Shown here in pieces: positions 1-11,807 of a DNA stretch of 64,000 bases (positions within the stretch are counted from its first letter, which is position 1; each line of letters begins with the position of its first letter). Source of the DNA: Meloidogyne chitwoodi (taxonomy: Eukaryota > Nematoda > Chromadorea > Rhabditida > Meloidogynidae); NCBI GenBank assembly GCA_015183035.1, contig JACZZP010000021.1, positions 1 through 64,000 on the forward strand. Direction: 5' to 3'. Below the pieces are notes generated by a model. That model made no database searches. It saw only the letters and a program-made list of their open reading frames with translations, and was not told the DNA's origin. The translations under genes and the position numbers were made by a program.

Positions 1-3000
1 TTTCCCATAGAAGAAGTTCTTGTCCCTGTACGTCTAATTAAATTAGATTCAAATAAAGAAGGTGTATTATTAGAAATTGAATGTGTTAATTCTGATAAAT
101 TTGTGTCATAACGTCTATTATTTCGTCTAAGTAAGCTTGAAGAGTATAAAGAAGAAGAACATGAAGAAGAAACTGTTGATGACATTAATATTGTATTATT
201 ATTATTACGTGAAGTATATGATGAACGATATTTTCCTTTAAAAACAAAAAATATTTTTTGCACTCAAAATTCTGGCGACAAAATGTCCATGGCGACAAAA
301 TGTCCAAAAGTTAAATTTGGTCAAAAAATTCCTTTATTTCAGTTTACCTGTCCCAACAATTCCAACATCAGAATCAACACTAGATTCTCTTTGATCTCTT
401 TCCTGCATAGTTGTCCCAAAACGTCCACTAGAAGAAGTAGTAGAATTACGTAAAATACCACTGCTAGTCTTTTCTAAAGTTTTTTCTTTAATTTCTGCTG
501 CTTCTAATTTTCCCTTTAATTGAGCATTTTCTTTTTCTAAACCAAAACTTTTTTTTCTTAAATCATCAATTTGTTTTTGTAATTCTGTTTGTATTCGTTT
601 ATGTGCTTTTTTAAGTTCACAAACACATTCATCCATTTCAGCCTGTTTATCTTCCAATTTTCTTTCTAATTTTTTTGTTTGAATATCTTTAGCACGTAAT
701 TGTTCTTTCTTTAATAGAAAAAATTTTTTTTGAAATTTTAGATTTTTTTCAAACTTTATCTCTAAAATACTTGGAACACGCCACTTTGTCGCGCGGATTT
801 TTTTAATTCAAAATCTTTATTTTTGTTGATTTTAGAAAGTTATATCAAAAGAGTAGCTAAAATTGAAAAGTTAAGGTCAAAGAATTGCTGTGCGACCAAG
901 TGGCCATGCTACCCAAAATAAGCTTCTTCAGCTACACCAATAAAAACTATATTTCTAAGTAATTTTAATTAAATTACAAATTATTTTCTTTTTTATAAAG
1001 ACAAAGGAATATAAAGTCATAATAAGGTCACTGACCTCGAATCTGTTTTTCAAAAAAAAAAGAAGAAAAATAAAAAAAGTATTCATTCTATATCGTGGAT
1101 CTAAAGTGTGTCCTTATAACTTGAGTTAACAGTATAAATTAAATAAAAATGAATAAATTTATTTAAATTATTTACCATAGCATCTCTTTTAGCATTAACC
1201 TTATCCAATTCTTCCCCCATTTTATTCAATTCCTGACTCAAATCATCCGCTAAAGAATCAGCTTTTCTTCTAGCATATTTTTCAGAATGTATTAAAGGCT
1301 GTAATTCATTTAATTTTTCATTAGCTTCAAAAATAGAATTATTCAAATTTTTTATTTGTTTAATATTATTATTTAATTCTTCTTTTTGTTCATAAATTTG
1401 TTCTTCTTTTAAAGACATTTCTGATTTTAATCTGGTAATTTCTGTTAATATTTCTGATGTTTCTGAACGCAATTTTAATGTTTCTTCTTGTGAACAATTT
1501 AATAATTGTTCTAATGAAGAACGTTCTAAACATTCTGTTCTAAACATTTCTTTTAACTAAAAAAAGAAGAAAATAATTTTAAAATTAATTATTTAAAAAA
1601 TAAATTTATTTATTAGGGTCAAATTAAGTAGAAAATTGTAAATTTTAGTTAAACACTTCCATTTATTCGCAAAAAAATATTTTATTTTATAGCCATTTTT
1701 ATCATTTTCTAATATTTTTTAATAATTTCATTTTTATATCTTGCGAATAAATGGGGTGTTTAGGTAAACACCCCATTTATTCGCAAAAATTTTTTCTTAA
1801 ACACATTTTTTTTAATTTTCTAATTTTTTAATAATTTATATTTTGCGAATAAATGGGTTTTTAACTAAAATTTAGTTGCATTAAAAAGACAATTTGATAT
1901 AAAATAGTTATATAACCCCTTTAGCTAAATAAAGGAAAAAATATTTTTTAAATTTAAAAAATATTAAATTTATTTATTTATTTTTTACCTTTTCATTTTC
2001 TTTAATTAATTCATTTCTTTCTTCTTCTAATTTTTCAATAGATTTTGTTTGTTCTCCAAGTGTATTATTTAATCTCATAATTTTTAAATGTTGGTCATCC
2101 CATTTCTTTTCCATTCTTTCCAATAATTCTTCATTTAAATTTAATTCTGAACGTAATTCTTCTTTTTTTGAATATTCGAGTTCTCTTAATTGTTCTGACC
2201 TTTCGAGTCTTTCACTTTAAAAAATTATATATTTAATTTATTAGAGGAAATAGAGTTAAATCCCGTTATAAGGACACTAAAGAGACAAATTATGGGTGTC
2301 CTTATAACGAGATTAATTATTTAGAGGTGTCCTTATAACGAGATTAATTATTTAGAGGTGTCCTTATAACGAGATTAATTATTTAGAGGTGTCCTTATAA
2401 CGAGATTAATTATTTAGAGGTGTCCTTATAACGAGATTAATTATTTAGAGGTGTCCTTATAACGAGATTCAATTATTTTAAAGAATTATTTACCTACAAT
2501 CAACCAACTCTTTTTTAATTTTTTCCAATTTATCACAATATTCATCAATCTTTTTATATAATTCATTATTTTGTGCAATTAAATCATTTAATTTGTGTTT
2601 ATCTTTTACAAGAGGAATTAATTGAAAAACTTTTTGATAAAGTCTATACCAGGGCCAAGACTTTAGTTGAATATAATAAACAATTGATTGTTGTATTGTT
2701 AATAATGATTCGCTTAAAATTAATAAATTAAATATTAGAGTCTTAAGTGAAAAAATCAGTAATACTCAAATGTGCAAACTTGAGACTCAAGTGTCAAATA
2801 AAACTAAAAAAGCTCTTCTTTTAATGAAAGGTTCACTTGAGTCTTTGATATTCAAACGTATGACTCAAATAGAATCAAAATATAAATCAAGACTCTAGTG
2901 TCCTATCAGTCTCATACTTTAAAATTGAGTTATTCAATTAATATCAAATTGCTACTCTAATGTTCAAAAGCTAAAATTAACTTTCAACTCAAATTTACAG

Positions 3001-6000
3001 TAATTTTGACACTTGAGTCTCATTAAATAATTTAACAATTTTCTTACCATTCATCTCTCCTTCGTTTTAACTCAATTTGGGTCAAATACCAACGAATATA
3101 AGCTTGTAAATTAGTTAATGTTTCACTAAGTTTAGTTCTTCTACGAGCTTCTAATTCAGATAAAAGGCCAACACGGCAAAATAATCTGCTTCTTCCAATC
3201 TTTTTTTTTTAATTTAATAGATTATTTTAATAAAAAAACCTGAAATCTTTCTTCATCAATTTCCAAATCTTTGCAAAGATTTTCTATTATAATTCTAACA
3301 TTTTGATTATTTAATTTATGTTTTTGATAATCTTGATTTTTAGAAGAAGAAGAAAGAAGAGAATAACGAGAAATAAATTGTTCAAAATTAACTCTATTTG
3401 GATAACCTCTTTGACATATTCTAATACCTTCTAATACTCCATTACACCTTTTTTTAGAAGAAAATAATTATTAAATACAGTAGAAAATTGGAAAGAGAGG
3501 AGTAGCTTATTTTTTAATTTAATTAAAGTAATTAAATAAATAAAACTCCTTTAAAATAAAATTATATATTTACCTTAATTGATGCATTGCTAATGGTCCG
3601 TTTAACTAATAAAAATAAAAGATGTATAATTCGAGAAAAAATTTATTACTTAACAAGTTTAGGTACACACCCCATTTATTCGCAAAAAAATATTTTTTTG
3701 TTAAAGTCAATTTTGGGTCTAAAATATTTTCTTGCGAATAAATGGGGTGTGTACCTAAACAAGTTAAAAAATTAACCTGAAAAGGAATTCTTTTATGATT
3801 AGGCACAATACAACGTATAAAATGTGCTCTGGTTTCTTTTATAGTATCAATTAATTTATTTAATTGTTCTCTATAAACAAAGCTAATATTAGCCTGTGCC
3901 ATTGCTGACCCTTTTCTTTTATTTAAATTATTTAAATAATTATTTAAAAAAAGAGTTGAAAGTAAAGGATGTTTAGAAGTACTCAAAACTTGTAAAATAT
4001 TTGAATCTACTAAATCTCTATTTTTTTCTAGCCAACCATCAACGTTGTAAATTACAGAACCAGCATAATGACAAATTGTAAAATTACTTGAAGACGAAGA
4101 AGAATTTGATTTTCTTTAAAAATAATAAATAATTATTTATTATTTTATTTAAAAGGGTTTTTTAAAGGTTTTTTTAAAATTATTTAAATTAAAAAAATAA
4201 ATTTAAAATAAAAAAATTAATTAATTAAAATGTCCGCAAGTTTAATCCGCAAGGCAGAACAAAAAGGAAAATTTCAAAAAAAAAACTTTTTTTGAAATTT
4301 TAAAATTTTAATTAATTTTTTACAATTTAATAAAATTAATCTTAAAATTTATTCCTATAAAATTATTTTTTTAATTTTTTTTAAATAAGTTTATTACATG
4401 CGGATTAAAGTTGCGGACTTTTTAATTAATTAATTTAAAAAAGCTCTAAAAAATCCCTAAAAATAATAAAAAAAATTTTAAATTTAGAAAATAATTAAAA
4501 AAAACTTTGATGTTTGTTTTGCTTTAGAAAATACTAAAGGAGCTGTATGAGTCAATCTTTGAAACATTTTTTCTAAAAGAGAAAGTTCGGAGCCATTAGG
4601 GACAATACACTCTTCTTGTAATAATGAGAGAATACCTAATGGCTTTAATTAAAATTAAATTAAATATTTTTTTAATTAAATTAAAAAAAAACTTTTTCAA
4701 TTAAATCAATAGTAGGCTGTAAGTCATCCCCATAAGACTGTTCTGTCCATTTAATACCTTCTCTTATATATTCTTGTTGTTCTTTAACAAACATAAAATC
4801 ATTAAAAAATTGTTGTAAACGTTCATTTGTGTAATTTATACTGAAAATAATTAATTTTAAAATTTTTGAATTTTTTTTTAATATTTAAAAAAATTATTTT
4901 TATAATTTTTTACCAAAATTGCTCAAAAGAATTTCTTTCCATAATTTCAAATCCTGCCATATCCAAAACACCAATAAATCTTCCAATTTTTTTCTCATTT
5001 TCATAATTATTAATTTGATTAATTTCTTTATTAATACCTATAGCTTTATTACATTTTAATAATATCCAATTAAAAACTTTTTCATAAAGACATTTAGCCA
5101 ATGCTTGGGCAGATGCAAGAGTTTTGCGTAAAGGTTGGCTTCTTTAAAAAATATATAAAGATGAAATTGAATATAAGTACATTGAGGATATAAGTACAGT
5201 ACCGATATAATTTACTCATGTTATAAGGACACCCAAAGTGAGAAGATCGCAAGGTGTTTTTATAAAGAAAGTGTCCGTCCTTATAACGAATGTCCTTATA
5301 ACGAGAGTGTACTTATAACGAGTGCTCTTATAAAGAGTGTTCTTATAAAGAGTGTCCTTATAAAGAGAGTGTCCTTATAAAAAGAGTGTCCTTATAACGA
5401 GTGTCCTTATAAAGAGTGTTCTTATAAAAAGAGTGTCCTTATAACGAGTGTTCTTATAACAATAGTCTACTACTGTATTCCCCTTATTTCCCCAATAATT
5501 AATACCTTTTAATAAAAGAATCTCCAACTTTAATACTTGGCTGTGTCAAAGCATCAACAAGTTTAGAAGGTTGATTTAATCCAAGTAATTCAGAAATAGC
5601 TTCAAGTTCAATCATTTCCTCTACATAACTCATATCAAGTCCTGAACGTTCTCCAAAACGTATTTGACCAATTAAAATACAAGCAAACATTAATTCTCTT
5701 ATCCAAGCTTTTTCTTGTAAAGTAAAGTCCAATTGATCAAGTGCATACTGTAGAAATTAAAAATATATAATATTGTACCTTTTCTCTAATTTATTCCGTT
5801 AAATAAAGTTTACTCCCTTTATAAGGACATCTAAAGGGATTGGATGGAGCATGTCGTTATATCCAATATGTCCTTATATCTAGGTGTCCTTATAACGAGA
5901 GTCAACTGTAATATATTCAATTTTTGGAAATTGTGTAGACACCCCATTTAATCGCAAAAAAATATTTTATGTTAAATTTTTGTAAAATATTTTCTTGCGA

Positions 6001-8779
6001 ATAAATGGGGTGTTTACCTAAACTTAATAATTTTTATTCTCCACTTATTTTAGAAAAAAAGATAAATATTTTTAAAAAATTATTAACTCACTTCAGTCTC
6101 TCTCCCCCCTTCCAAATCATTAACAAATTTAGAATGTACACTTTGCTCAATATCCCCCTGTCCTTGATTTAAAAATCTAAATAAATCAGATTTGGGTGAA
6201 AAACATCCAAATATTTTATTTAAAATATTTTGAGCCTTTTCAGAAGCCAAAAATGAAGAATTTGCAATTAACCGATAAAATATATGGAAATTACGGTCTC
6301 CTGGATTTTGACAAACAACGCGAGATTTTTCCAATAAATCTGTAAAGAAAAATATTTTTTTGAAAAATTAGAAAATTTCTGACATTTGAAATAAAAATTA
6401 AATTTTTATTTCAAAATTTTCAAAATGTCAAATGACAATTGGTCAAATTGACATTTGGTCACAACCCCAAAATTAACTCAAAAAATACTCACAACAGTCA
6501 ATACATGCTGATTTTAATCTTCCACCATTTTCAAATTCAAGCCTAATAAATTTTCCTAAGCGAGAACTGTTATCATTATGAATTGTTTGTGCATTCCCAA
6601 AAGCTTCTAAAACAGTGCCTGCTGCCAAAAGTGCAGAATCTATGCTTTTTCTTGAGACATTTTCTTCTATTATTTTTTGAGAAGAATAATTTCCAGAAAC
6701 ATCAATTAAATATTCAATTATTCTTCTTGTATTTTCTGTTTTGCCAGCACCACTTTCTCCACTAAAAAAATAGGAATTTTCTTTTTTTTGCGGACTGTCC
6801 GCAAAAATTTTTTTCAATTAAAAACCTTTAAAATCTCTTACGTTATCAAAATTGACTGAGAAGTAGAAGAAAGCGAAGAACATATTCCATCAAAAGCACT
6901 CTGCGCAACGAAGAAAACATGAGGGGGTAATTCAGTCGAAGTAGTGCATGCCTTGGCGTAAAGATTCCGCATTTCTTTTGAATAAAGACCTGGAAGATCC
7001 TTCCATGGATTTACTACAACACAGAATAGGCCAGAAAATGTCTTTGAAAAATTTTTAAATTTTATTTTAAATTTTAAAGCAATTTTCCGGTTAATCCATC
7101 CTACAGCTTTTTTAAACAAATTGTTAAATTGACTGATTTGAAAAAGCTGTAAGAACGATTTTTTCTTTTTTTAATTATTTACATGAATTAAATTTAAAGA
7201 ATATCTTTTTCTTATACATTCCAAAACTGAAGGTTCATTTAATTCACTTAATTGCGTCATATCCGAGCAAAGATGTGAAACACTTGTTTGATGCAAACTT
7301 TGCCGGGAAACGATGCATATTTGCTGTTATAAAAATTAAAAAAAATTTTTTTATTTTGTAAAATTTGACAATTTATTATTTTAATTTTCTACAATAATAC
7401 TTATTAATATTAATAATTCTCAAAAATATTCATTTTTATATTTTATAATAACGTCAAAAAAAGAAATAGATTTGCTTATTTTAGCAACTTAAATAAACCT
7501 TAATAAATAAAAATGCAAAAAAAAATAAAAACAAGTTTGAAAGATCATAACAGCTGTTTAAATAAATTTTTTGCATCTTTAAGTAATTAAATCTTTTTTT
7601 TAAAAAATTCTTGGACAAAAAAGGCAGGAAAAACATAAAATAAAAAAAAATAAAAAAATGTTTTTCATTAAACTTATGTTTTTTAAAGCCACACAACTTA
7701 AAGTGAATGGAATGTTGGAACGCCGTATCTTTTTACACAATTTTAATTTTAAAAAAATAAATAAAAGAGACAGCTAAGTAGTCTCTCTATTTTTCTCTTT
7801 TACTCTAATTCTCTCTTTATTTAACACACTATTTCGCGATTAGTCGGCTCGCGACTTGTTGGGCTGTTACCGGAATGAAAGACAAAAATGACCTTACAAA
7901 TTAAGTAAAAAATTTAAATATTTTTTTAATTTTTTACCTTTTTTTCAACATTTCCACATTCTTTTGCTTCTCTTTCACTTCCAAAGTTATCAATTATTTC
8001 AATAGAAACATTATTTTGTTCATTATTTCCAATCTCATTTTCATAAATTCGACAAAAGTTAAAAGCCTTTTCTTTATCAAATATCCAAAATGCATTATTC
8101 CCAAATTGAAGAGTAATGGCTGATTCACGTTCAAATTCATCTTGGGGTGCTTCTATTAACCTTAAAATTTAATTAATTTAATAAATTGACAAAAAATAAA
8201 TTCACATTCTCAGGGTCGGAACGGGCCTGTTCAGTCCTGCCAGTTCAGTACTGCCATTTCAGTCCCGGGCAAAGGGGGTCATTTCAGTACCAGTGTTTTT
8301 CCAAAATTTAAGTATTTTCTTGATGAATCATACAAAAATTGAATAAATATAATAAACCAAGTAAAATAAGTTATGAAAAATGAAGGAAGAAGATTAAAAT
8401 GAAGAAAAAACCACTTTTTCACTTCAAAAACATTTTGGTACTGAAATGGCTCCGTTTGTACTGGGACTGAACTGGCAGTACTGAAGTGACCCCAACCCTC
8501 TCAGGGTTATCTAGAGAAAATAAAAGTTTATTATTACCTTTGTAGTTTTTCATCTAACAATATTTCCTTAACAGTAGAGCCTATTGAATTGTTACAATCT
8601 TTTTTATTTTGTTGTTCACAACTTTCAGTAATTTTCATTAAATTCAAGTCTTCAAGTTCCTCTTCGTCATATTCTTCATAAATATATTCATACTCTTCTT
8701 CATCCATTTCTTCATCTTCAATTTCCTCGTCAGAAGTTGGCACATTTTGAGCAGCAACAATAGAAGCCAAATAACTCAT
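1..8779 (-). CDS. Class II myosin heavy chain with short tail (3' end beyond window)
   Basis: Actin-based motor of the myosin II class, read as about 18 minus-strand exons. In protein order: an acidic N-terminus (from ATG 8779), an SH3-like segment (about 8160-7940), the P-loop [13 protein letters not shown] (about 6765), switch [11 protein letters not shown] (about 6565), switch [10 protein letters not shown] (about 4960), the TNERLQQFF and LLQEECIVP relay-region motifs, the actin-binding [11 protein letters not shown] (about 3800), the converter [18 protein letters not shown] (about 3580 and 3440) and a degenerate IQ region. The class II hallmark [12 protein letters not shown] (about 2665) marks the head-tail junction. 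Coiled-coil exons follow at 2494-2700, 1990-2219, 1176-1558 and 348-710, then a Ser/Asn/Arg-rich non-helical segment at 1-235. The visible coiled coil is only about 400 residues, against about 1,100 in conventional myosin II. ATPase residues look intact, so a working motor is expected. Which nematode myosin II it matches is unresolved. Confidence 0.9.
1646..1868. repeat. Two abutting palindromic repeats, CCCCATTTATTCGCAA family
   Basis: Two head-to-tail inverted-repeat units (about 1646-1763 and 1763-1868) lie in a myosin tail intron. Each has arms reading roughly AAACACCCCATTTATTCGCA and its complement around an AT-rich loop. The same arms recur at 3657-3760, 5933-6024 and 32213-32634, so this is a dispersed short foldback family. 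Confidence 0.8.
2291..2472. repeat. 31-bp tandem repeat, six copies
   Basis: A unit containing tgtccttataacgagatta repeats every 31 bp about six times, almost without change, inside a myosin intron. The core tgtccttataacgag also occurs as degenerate arrays at 5210-5470, 5815-5900, 13870-14020 and 14480-14545. Its near identity suggests recent expansion. Confidence 0.9.
3657..3760. repeat. Near-perfect palindrome, CCCCATTTATTCGCAA family
   Basis: Arms of about 38 bp, starting TTTAGGTACACACCCCATTT and ending with the complement, surround a very short loop. It sits in the myosin intron between the actin-binding and converter exons. The flanks read aacaag and caagtt, so no clean target duplication can be assigned. 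Confidence 0.85.
4231..4419. repeat. Inverted repeat, TGCGGAC family
   Basis: The left arm reads gtccgcaagtttaatccgca and the right arm ends tgcggattaaagttgcggac, with an AT-rich middle, in a myosin intron. Related arms occur at 31655-31762, 51801-51987 and 55317-55497, and partial ones at 6788-6810 and 10337-10362. Confidence 0.8.
5210..5470. repeat. Degenerate tandem array of gtgtccttataa units
   Basis: About a dozen short units of the form agtgtccttataacgag or agtgtccttataaagag, spaced 18-30 bp apart with variable endings, fill most of a myosin motor intron. This is the core of the 31-bp repeat at 2291-2472. A shorter array of the same core follows at 5815-5900. Confidence 0.85.
5933..6024. 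repeat. Palindromic repeat, CCCCATTTATTCGCAA family
   Basis: The left arm contains gtagacaccccatttaatcg and the right arm cgaataaatggggtgtttac, about 25 bp apart, in a myosin intron. The arms are slightly diverged (ttaatcg against ttattcg), so this copy looks older than the one at 3657-3760. Confidence 0.75.
8209..8507. mobile_element. Short inverted-repeat transposon-like element
   Basis: A GC-richer block in the first long myosin intron. The left side carries cagttcagtactgccatttc and the right side the corresponding complement with tactgaaatgg and aactggcagtactgaa, around an AT-rich centre. An 8-bp direct repeat CTCAGGGT lies at 8209-8216 and 8500-8507 and may be a target-site duplication. 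No coding capacity is seen. Superfamily is unassigned. Confidence 0.65.
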
Positions 8780-9746
8780 TTTTACTGCAAAAAAAGAGTT
8801 TTTCAGAAAAATATGTGTAAAAATTGGAAAATTCTGATTAATTAAAAATTAATATAAAATATTTTATATTTATATTGGTCAAAAATTTTTAAAGTAAAAA
8901 AAATTGTATTAAAATATTATATATTTTGATTAATTGGATAACATTTAAAAAAAGTAAAAAACAACAGAGGAAAAAGGAGAGAAAATAGCCGGAAGTGTTT
9001 AATAAATAAATTGGTAGAAAAGAAAAAAAGAAGATTAATTGATTAAATATAGAGGAAAATATTGTGTTTAATAAAAGTACTATTTGATCTATTTTTAATT
9101 TTACAAAGTTCAAGTTTTTTTTGAAATTTTTGGCAAAAAAAAAATAAATAAAAAAATTCAAAAAATTTATCTCTCGAAAGTGCGATTAAGTGGCCTATGA
9201 AGAAGTAAAGTTTCATTAAAAAGTGGATGAGAAAAGTGGCTTCGCGAATAAATAGGTCGCACTCTCCAAAAATTAAAATTAATTCAAAATTAAAAAATTA
9301 AAATTTCGTAGATAATTTTAACACAAAAAATATCGGTTAATGTATAACATTTTAACTAAAATAAGAAACGTTTTTTTCATCAAATAAAATATATATCTTT
9401 TCACTTAATGATTTACTTTAACACACACAACTGCTGTTTTGACGTGCCCTCACCCTTTTGCCACTATACTACTACGCCCTCTCTCAAGTAAAAGGGTTGG
9501 GTGGGCTTTTAGGTAAGTAAAATAATACAAGTGCAAAATATATATCATTCGCAGAAAGAAAAAAAATAAAAAAAAAATTTGGAGAATATTTGAAAAGAGG
9601 AAAGGGGCAGCCCGAATAGTCGCAGGCCTAACAAGTAGTCTCTTGTTCTCTTTTTATCTCTAATGCTCTCTTTATTTAAAATTATATTTTTATTTTTTTA
9701 AATTTCTATTTTTAACATTTTTTAATTTAATTTTTTTTTGATTTCA
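8780..9746. other. Intergenic region between divergent myosin and CCDC51 genes
   Basis: No credible exon. It holds an imperfect inverted repeat (about 9170-9265, arms aaagtgcgattaagtggcc and aataaataggtcgcact), a pyrimidine-rich stretch shared with other promoters (9630-9685, see findings), and presumably both promoters. An open frame on the minus strand at 8889-9161 is Phe/Ile/Leu-rich translated AT DNA and is not believed. Confidence 0.6.
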
Positions 9747-11233
9747 ATGAGATTATACAAATCCTATTTTATCAGAATATCAAGAAATCTTCAAACAACA
9801 ACACAAATACAACCAAAAGATGATAATTCTTTAAATAATGTTTTTTCTAAAATTGTGACCTATTATGAACAATTTATTGGTTTATCTGAAGTTCATAAAG
9901 CTAGAAATGAAGTTAATCAGGTTTTTTATTTATATATTTTAATTTAAATTTTTATTTCACAATTTTAGTGTGAAGGAAATTTATTTAAAGCCCAACAGGC
10001 TAGAAGAGAAAAACAAGGAGAAATTAAAGTTTTACAGAACAGATTGAAAGATATACATAGTGAAATTGACCGAACACTTAGAGGAGAAGACAAGTTTTTT
10101 TTCTTAATTTTTAAATATTAATTAACTTTAAAATAAAATAAAAAAGATATTTACGTTTAATTACGGAAGAACATTCAACAATGAAACAAGAACGGGAAAT
10201 GCTGAATATTTATGAAGAATTGGAAAGTAGAGAAAGAGAAGCTTTTAATGTTTTGTCTAATAAGGTTTTTTTAATTTAATATTTTAAGGAACAAATTTTA
10301 AGAAAGTTAAACTTTGTTGTTTTTTTATTTAATCATTTGCGGACAAAACTTGCGGACACAACCAAAAATACTTTAAAAAATTCAAAATTTAAGGTCAGAG
10401 TCAGTCACGAACGTGAACGCGAAAGAGAAGAGAGAACAAAATATTGGTCACTTACTGGATCTCTAGTTGGTGCCCTTTTAGGCATTATAGGCACAACAAT
10501 AGCCACCGAATTAAGAATGCGTCATATTCGTGAAATGATTCCTTCTGGACAAGAAATTAGGCCTTTAATTGATGAAATGGTTCAAATGGTTAGAGGAGGT
10601 CAAGGACAGGTTTTTTTCTTTTTAATTTTGGGTAAAATATTTTTTAGATTTTAAAGGTTTCCGAATTTCTCGAAACTTTGAAAAATTTGTTCAAATTGGA
10701 ATCTCCATTACTTTTGCAGTCAAAAAATAAATTTGTTGAAAATAATGTGGATACGAATGGAAATGATTTGGATAAGATATTGGTAGGACTGAAAGAACAG
10801 GTTTTTTTTTTAATTTAAAAATTAATTTTTTGATTTTTGATAATTTTTTTTTCAAAATAATTAATTGAATGACTCCCTTTATATCCCCAATTTTATTTAA
10901 AAAAATAAAATAGAATTTTAAATTATATTTTTTCAGAATTCTGCAATTTCTGATCAAATGACCGAATTAAAACGTTTAATAAAATTACAATTTGAAAACC
11001 CCGAAAATAAAGAAGGGAGCAATTTTGTTTATATTGGTGATTCAATGGAAACTTTGCTTGAACAAACTGAGAGAAATATTGAAGCAAAAATGAAATTGCA
11101 AACTTTAGCTTTTGTTGTTGGGTTAGATTTAATAAATTTAATTAATTAAATTTTTATAATTTTATTTTTTAGGTCTTATGCAGTTTTAGCAATAACTTTA
11201 CCATTAATTTATTATCTCTTTCCTAGTAGATGA
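9747..11233 (+). CDS. CCDC51: CCDC51 / MITOK-like mitochondrial potassium channel subunit
   Basis: Inner mitochondrial membrane coiled-coil protein related to human CCDC51, the pore-forming subunit reported for the mitochondrial ATP-sensitive potassium channel. Seven exons: 9747-9920, 9969-10093, 10147-10264, 10394-10609, 10648-10800, 10937-11121 and 11173-11233, with codon phases that join correctly. The basic N-terminus is consistent with a mitochondrial presequence. Conserved blocks include the YEQFIGLSEV segment, DKYLRLITEEHS, and RTKYWSLTGSLVGALLGIIG, the first membrane segment (exon 4). A long helix follows, and the short last exon encodes a second hydrophobic segment (AVLAITLPLIYYLF), giving the expected two-segment topology. 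The start is ATG 9747; an upstream in-frame TTG at 9738 is not favoured. Intron 3 contains part of a TGCGGAC repeat. The family assignment rests on remembered similarity. Confidence 0.85.
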
Positions 11234-11807
11234 GTTTTAAATTATTGACGTTTTTTTGTTTTTTCTTAATAAATTTTTAATTATTTTTTCATTATTTTAC
11301 TGAATAAATAAAAAATAAATTTTTCCAATTTTGTGAATATAAAAATACAAAATAAATTGTAAAACACAATTGAAGTCATTAAACATTTATTTTTGATTTT
11401 TAAATATTGAAAAATTACGTAAAAAAAATAATTTAATCAATAAAATGGCAGTCTAATTTTTATATTTTTTTAAATAAAAATTCTACAGAGATAAAATAAA
11501 TTAAAAATATTTTTTTATATAAATTGCAAGATCTGAGAGAAAAAGAGAGTATTGAGAAACAAATAAATGTATATTTGGTAACATTTATTTTTGTGTATAT
11601 TTTCTAAGAATTTTTTAGAGTTTGGTTAGGATTTTTAAACAGTCTGGAGAGTAAAGTAAAAAAAAAGATTCTTTTAAAATATTATACAATTTCTTAAATT
11701 TTACTTAAGAAGAAAAGATTTTATTAGATTGCCGTTTTATTTTATAAATAATAAATTAAATGTCATATAAAAAGTCCCTGATTTTTTATCAAATTTAAAG
11801 AGATTAA

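Noticed and set aside
2291..2472. Regular 31-bp repeats resembling a CRISPR array
   Set aside because: The unit is contiguous with no unique spacers, there are no cas genes, and the host is a eukaryote.
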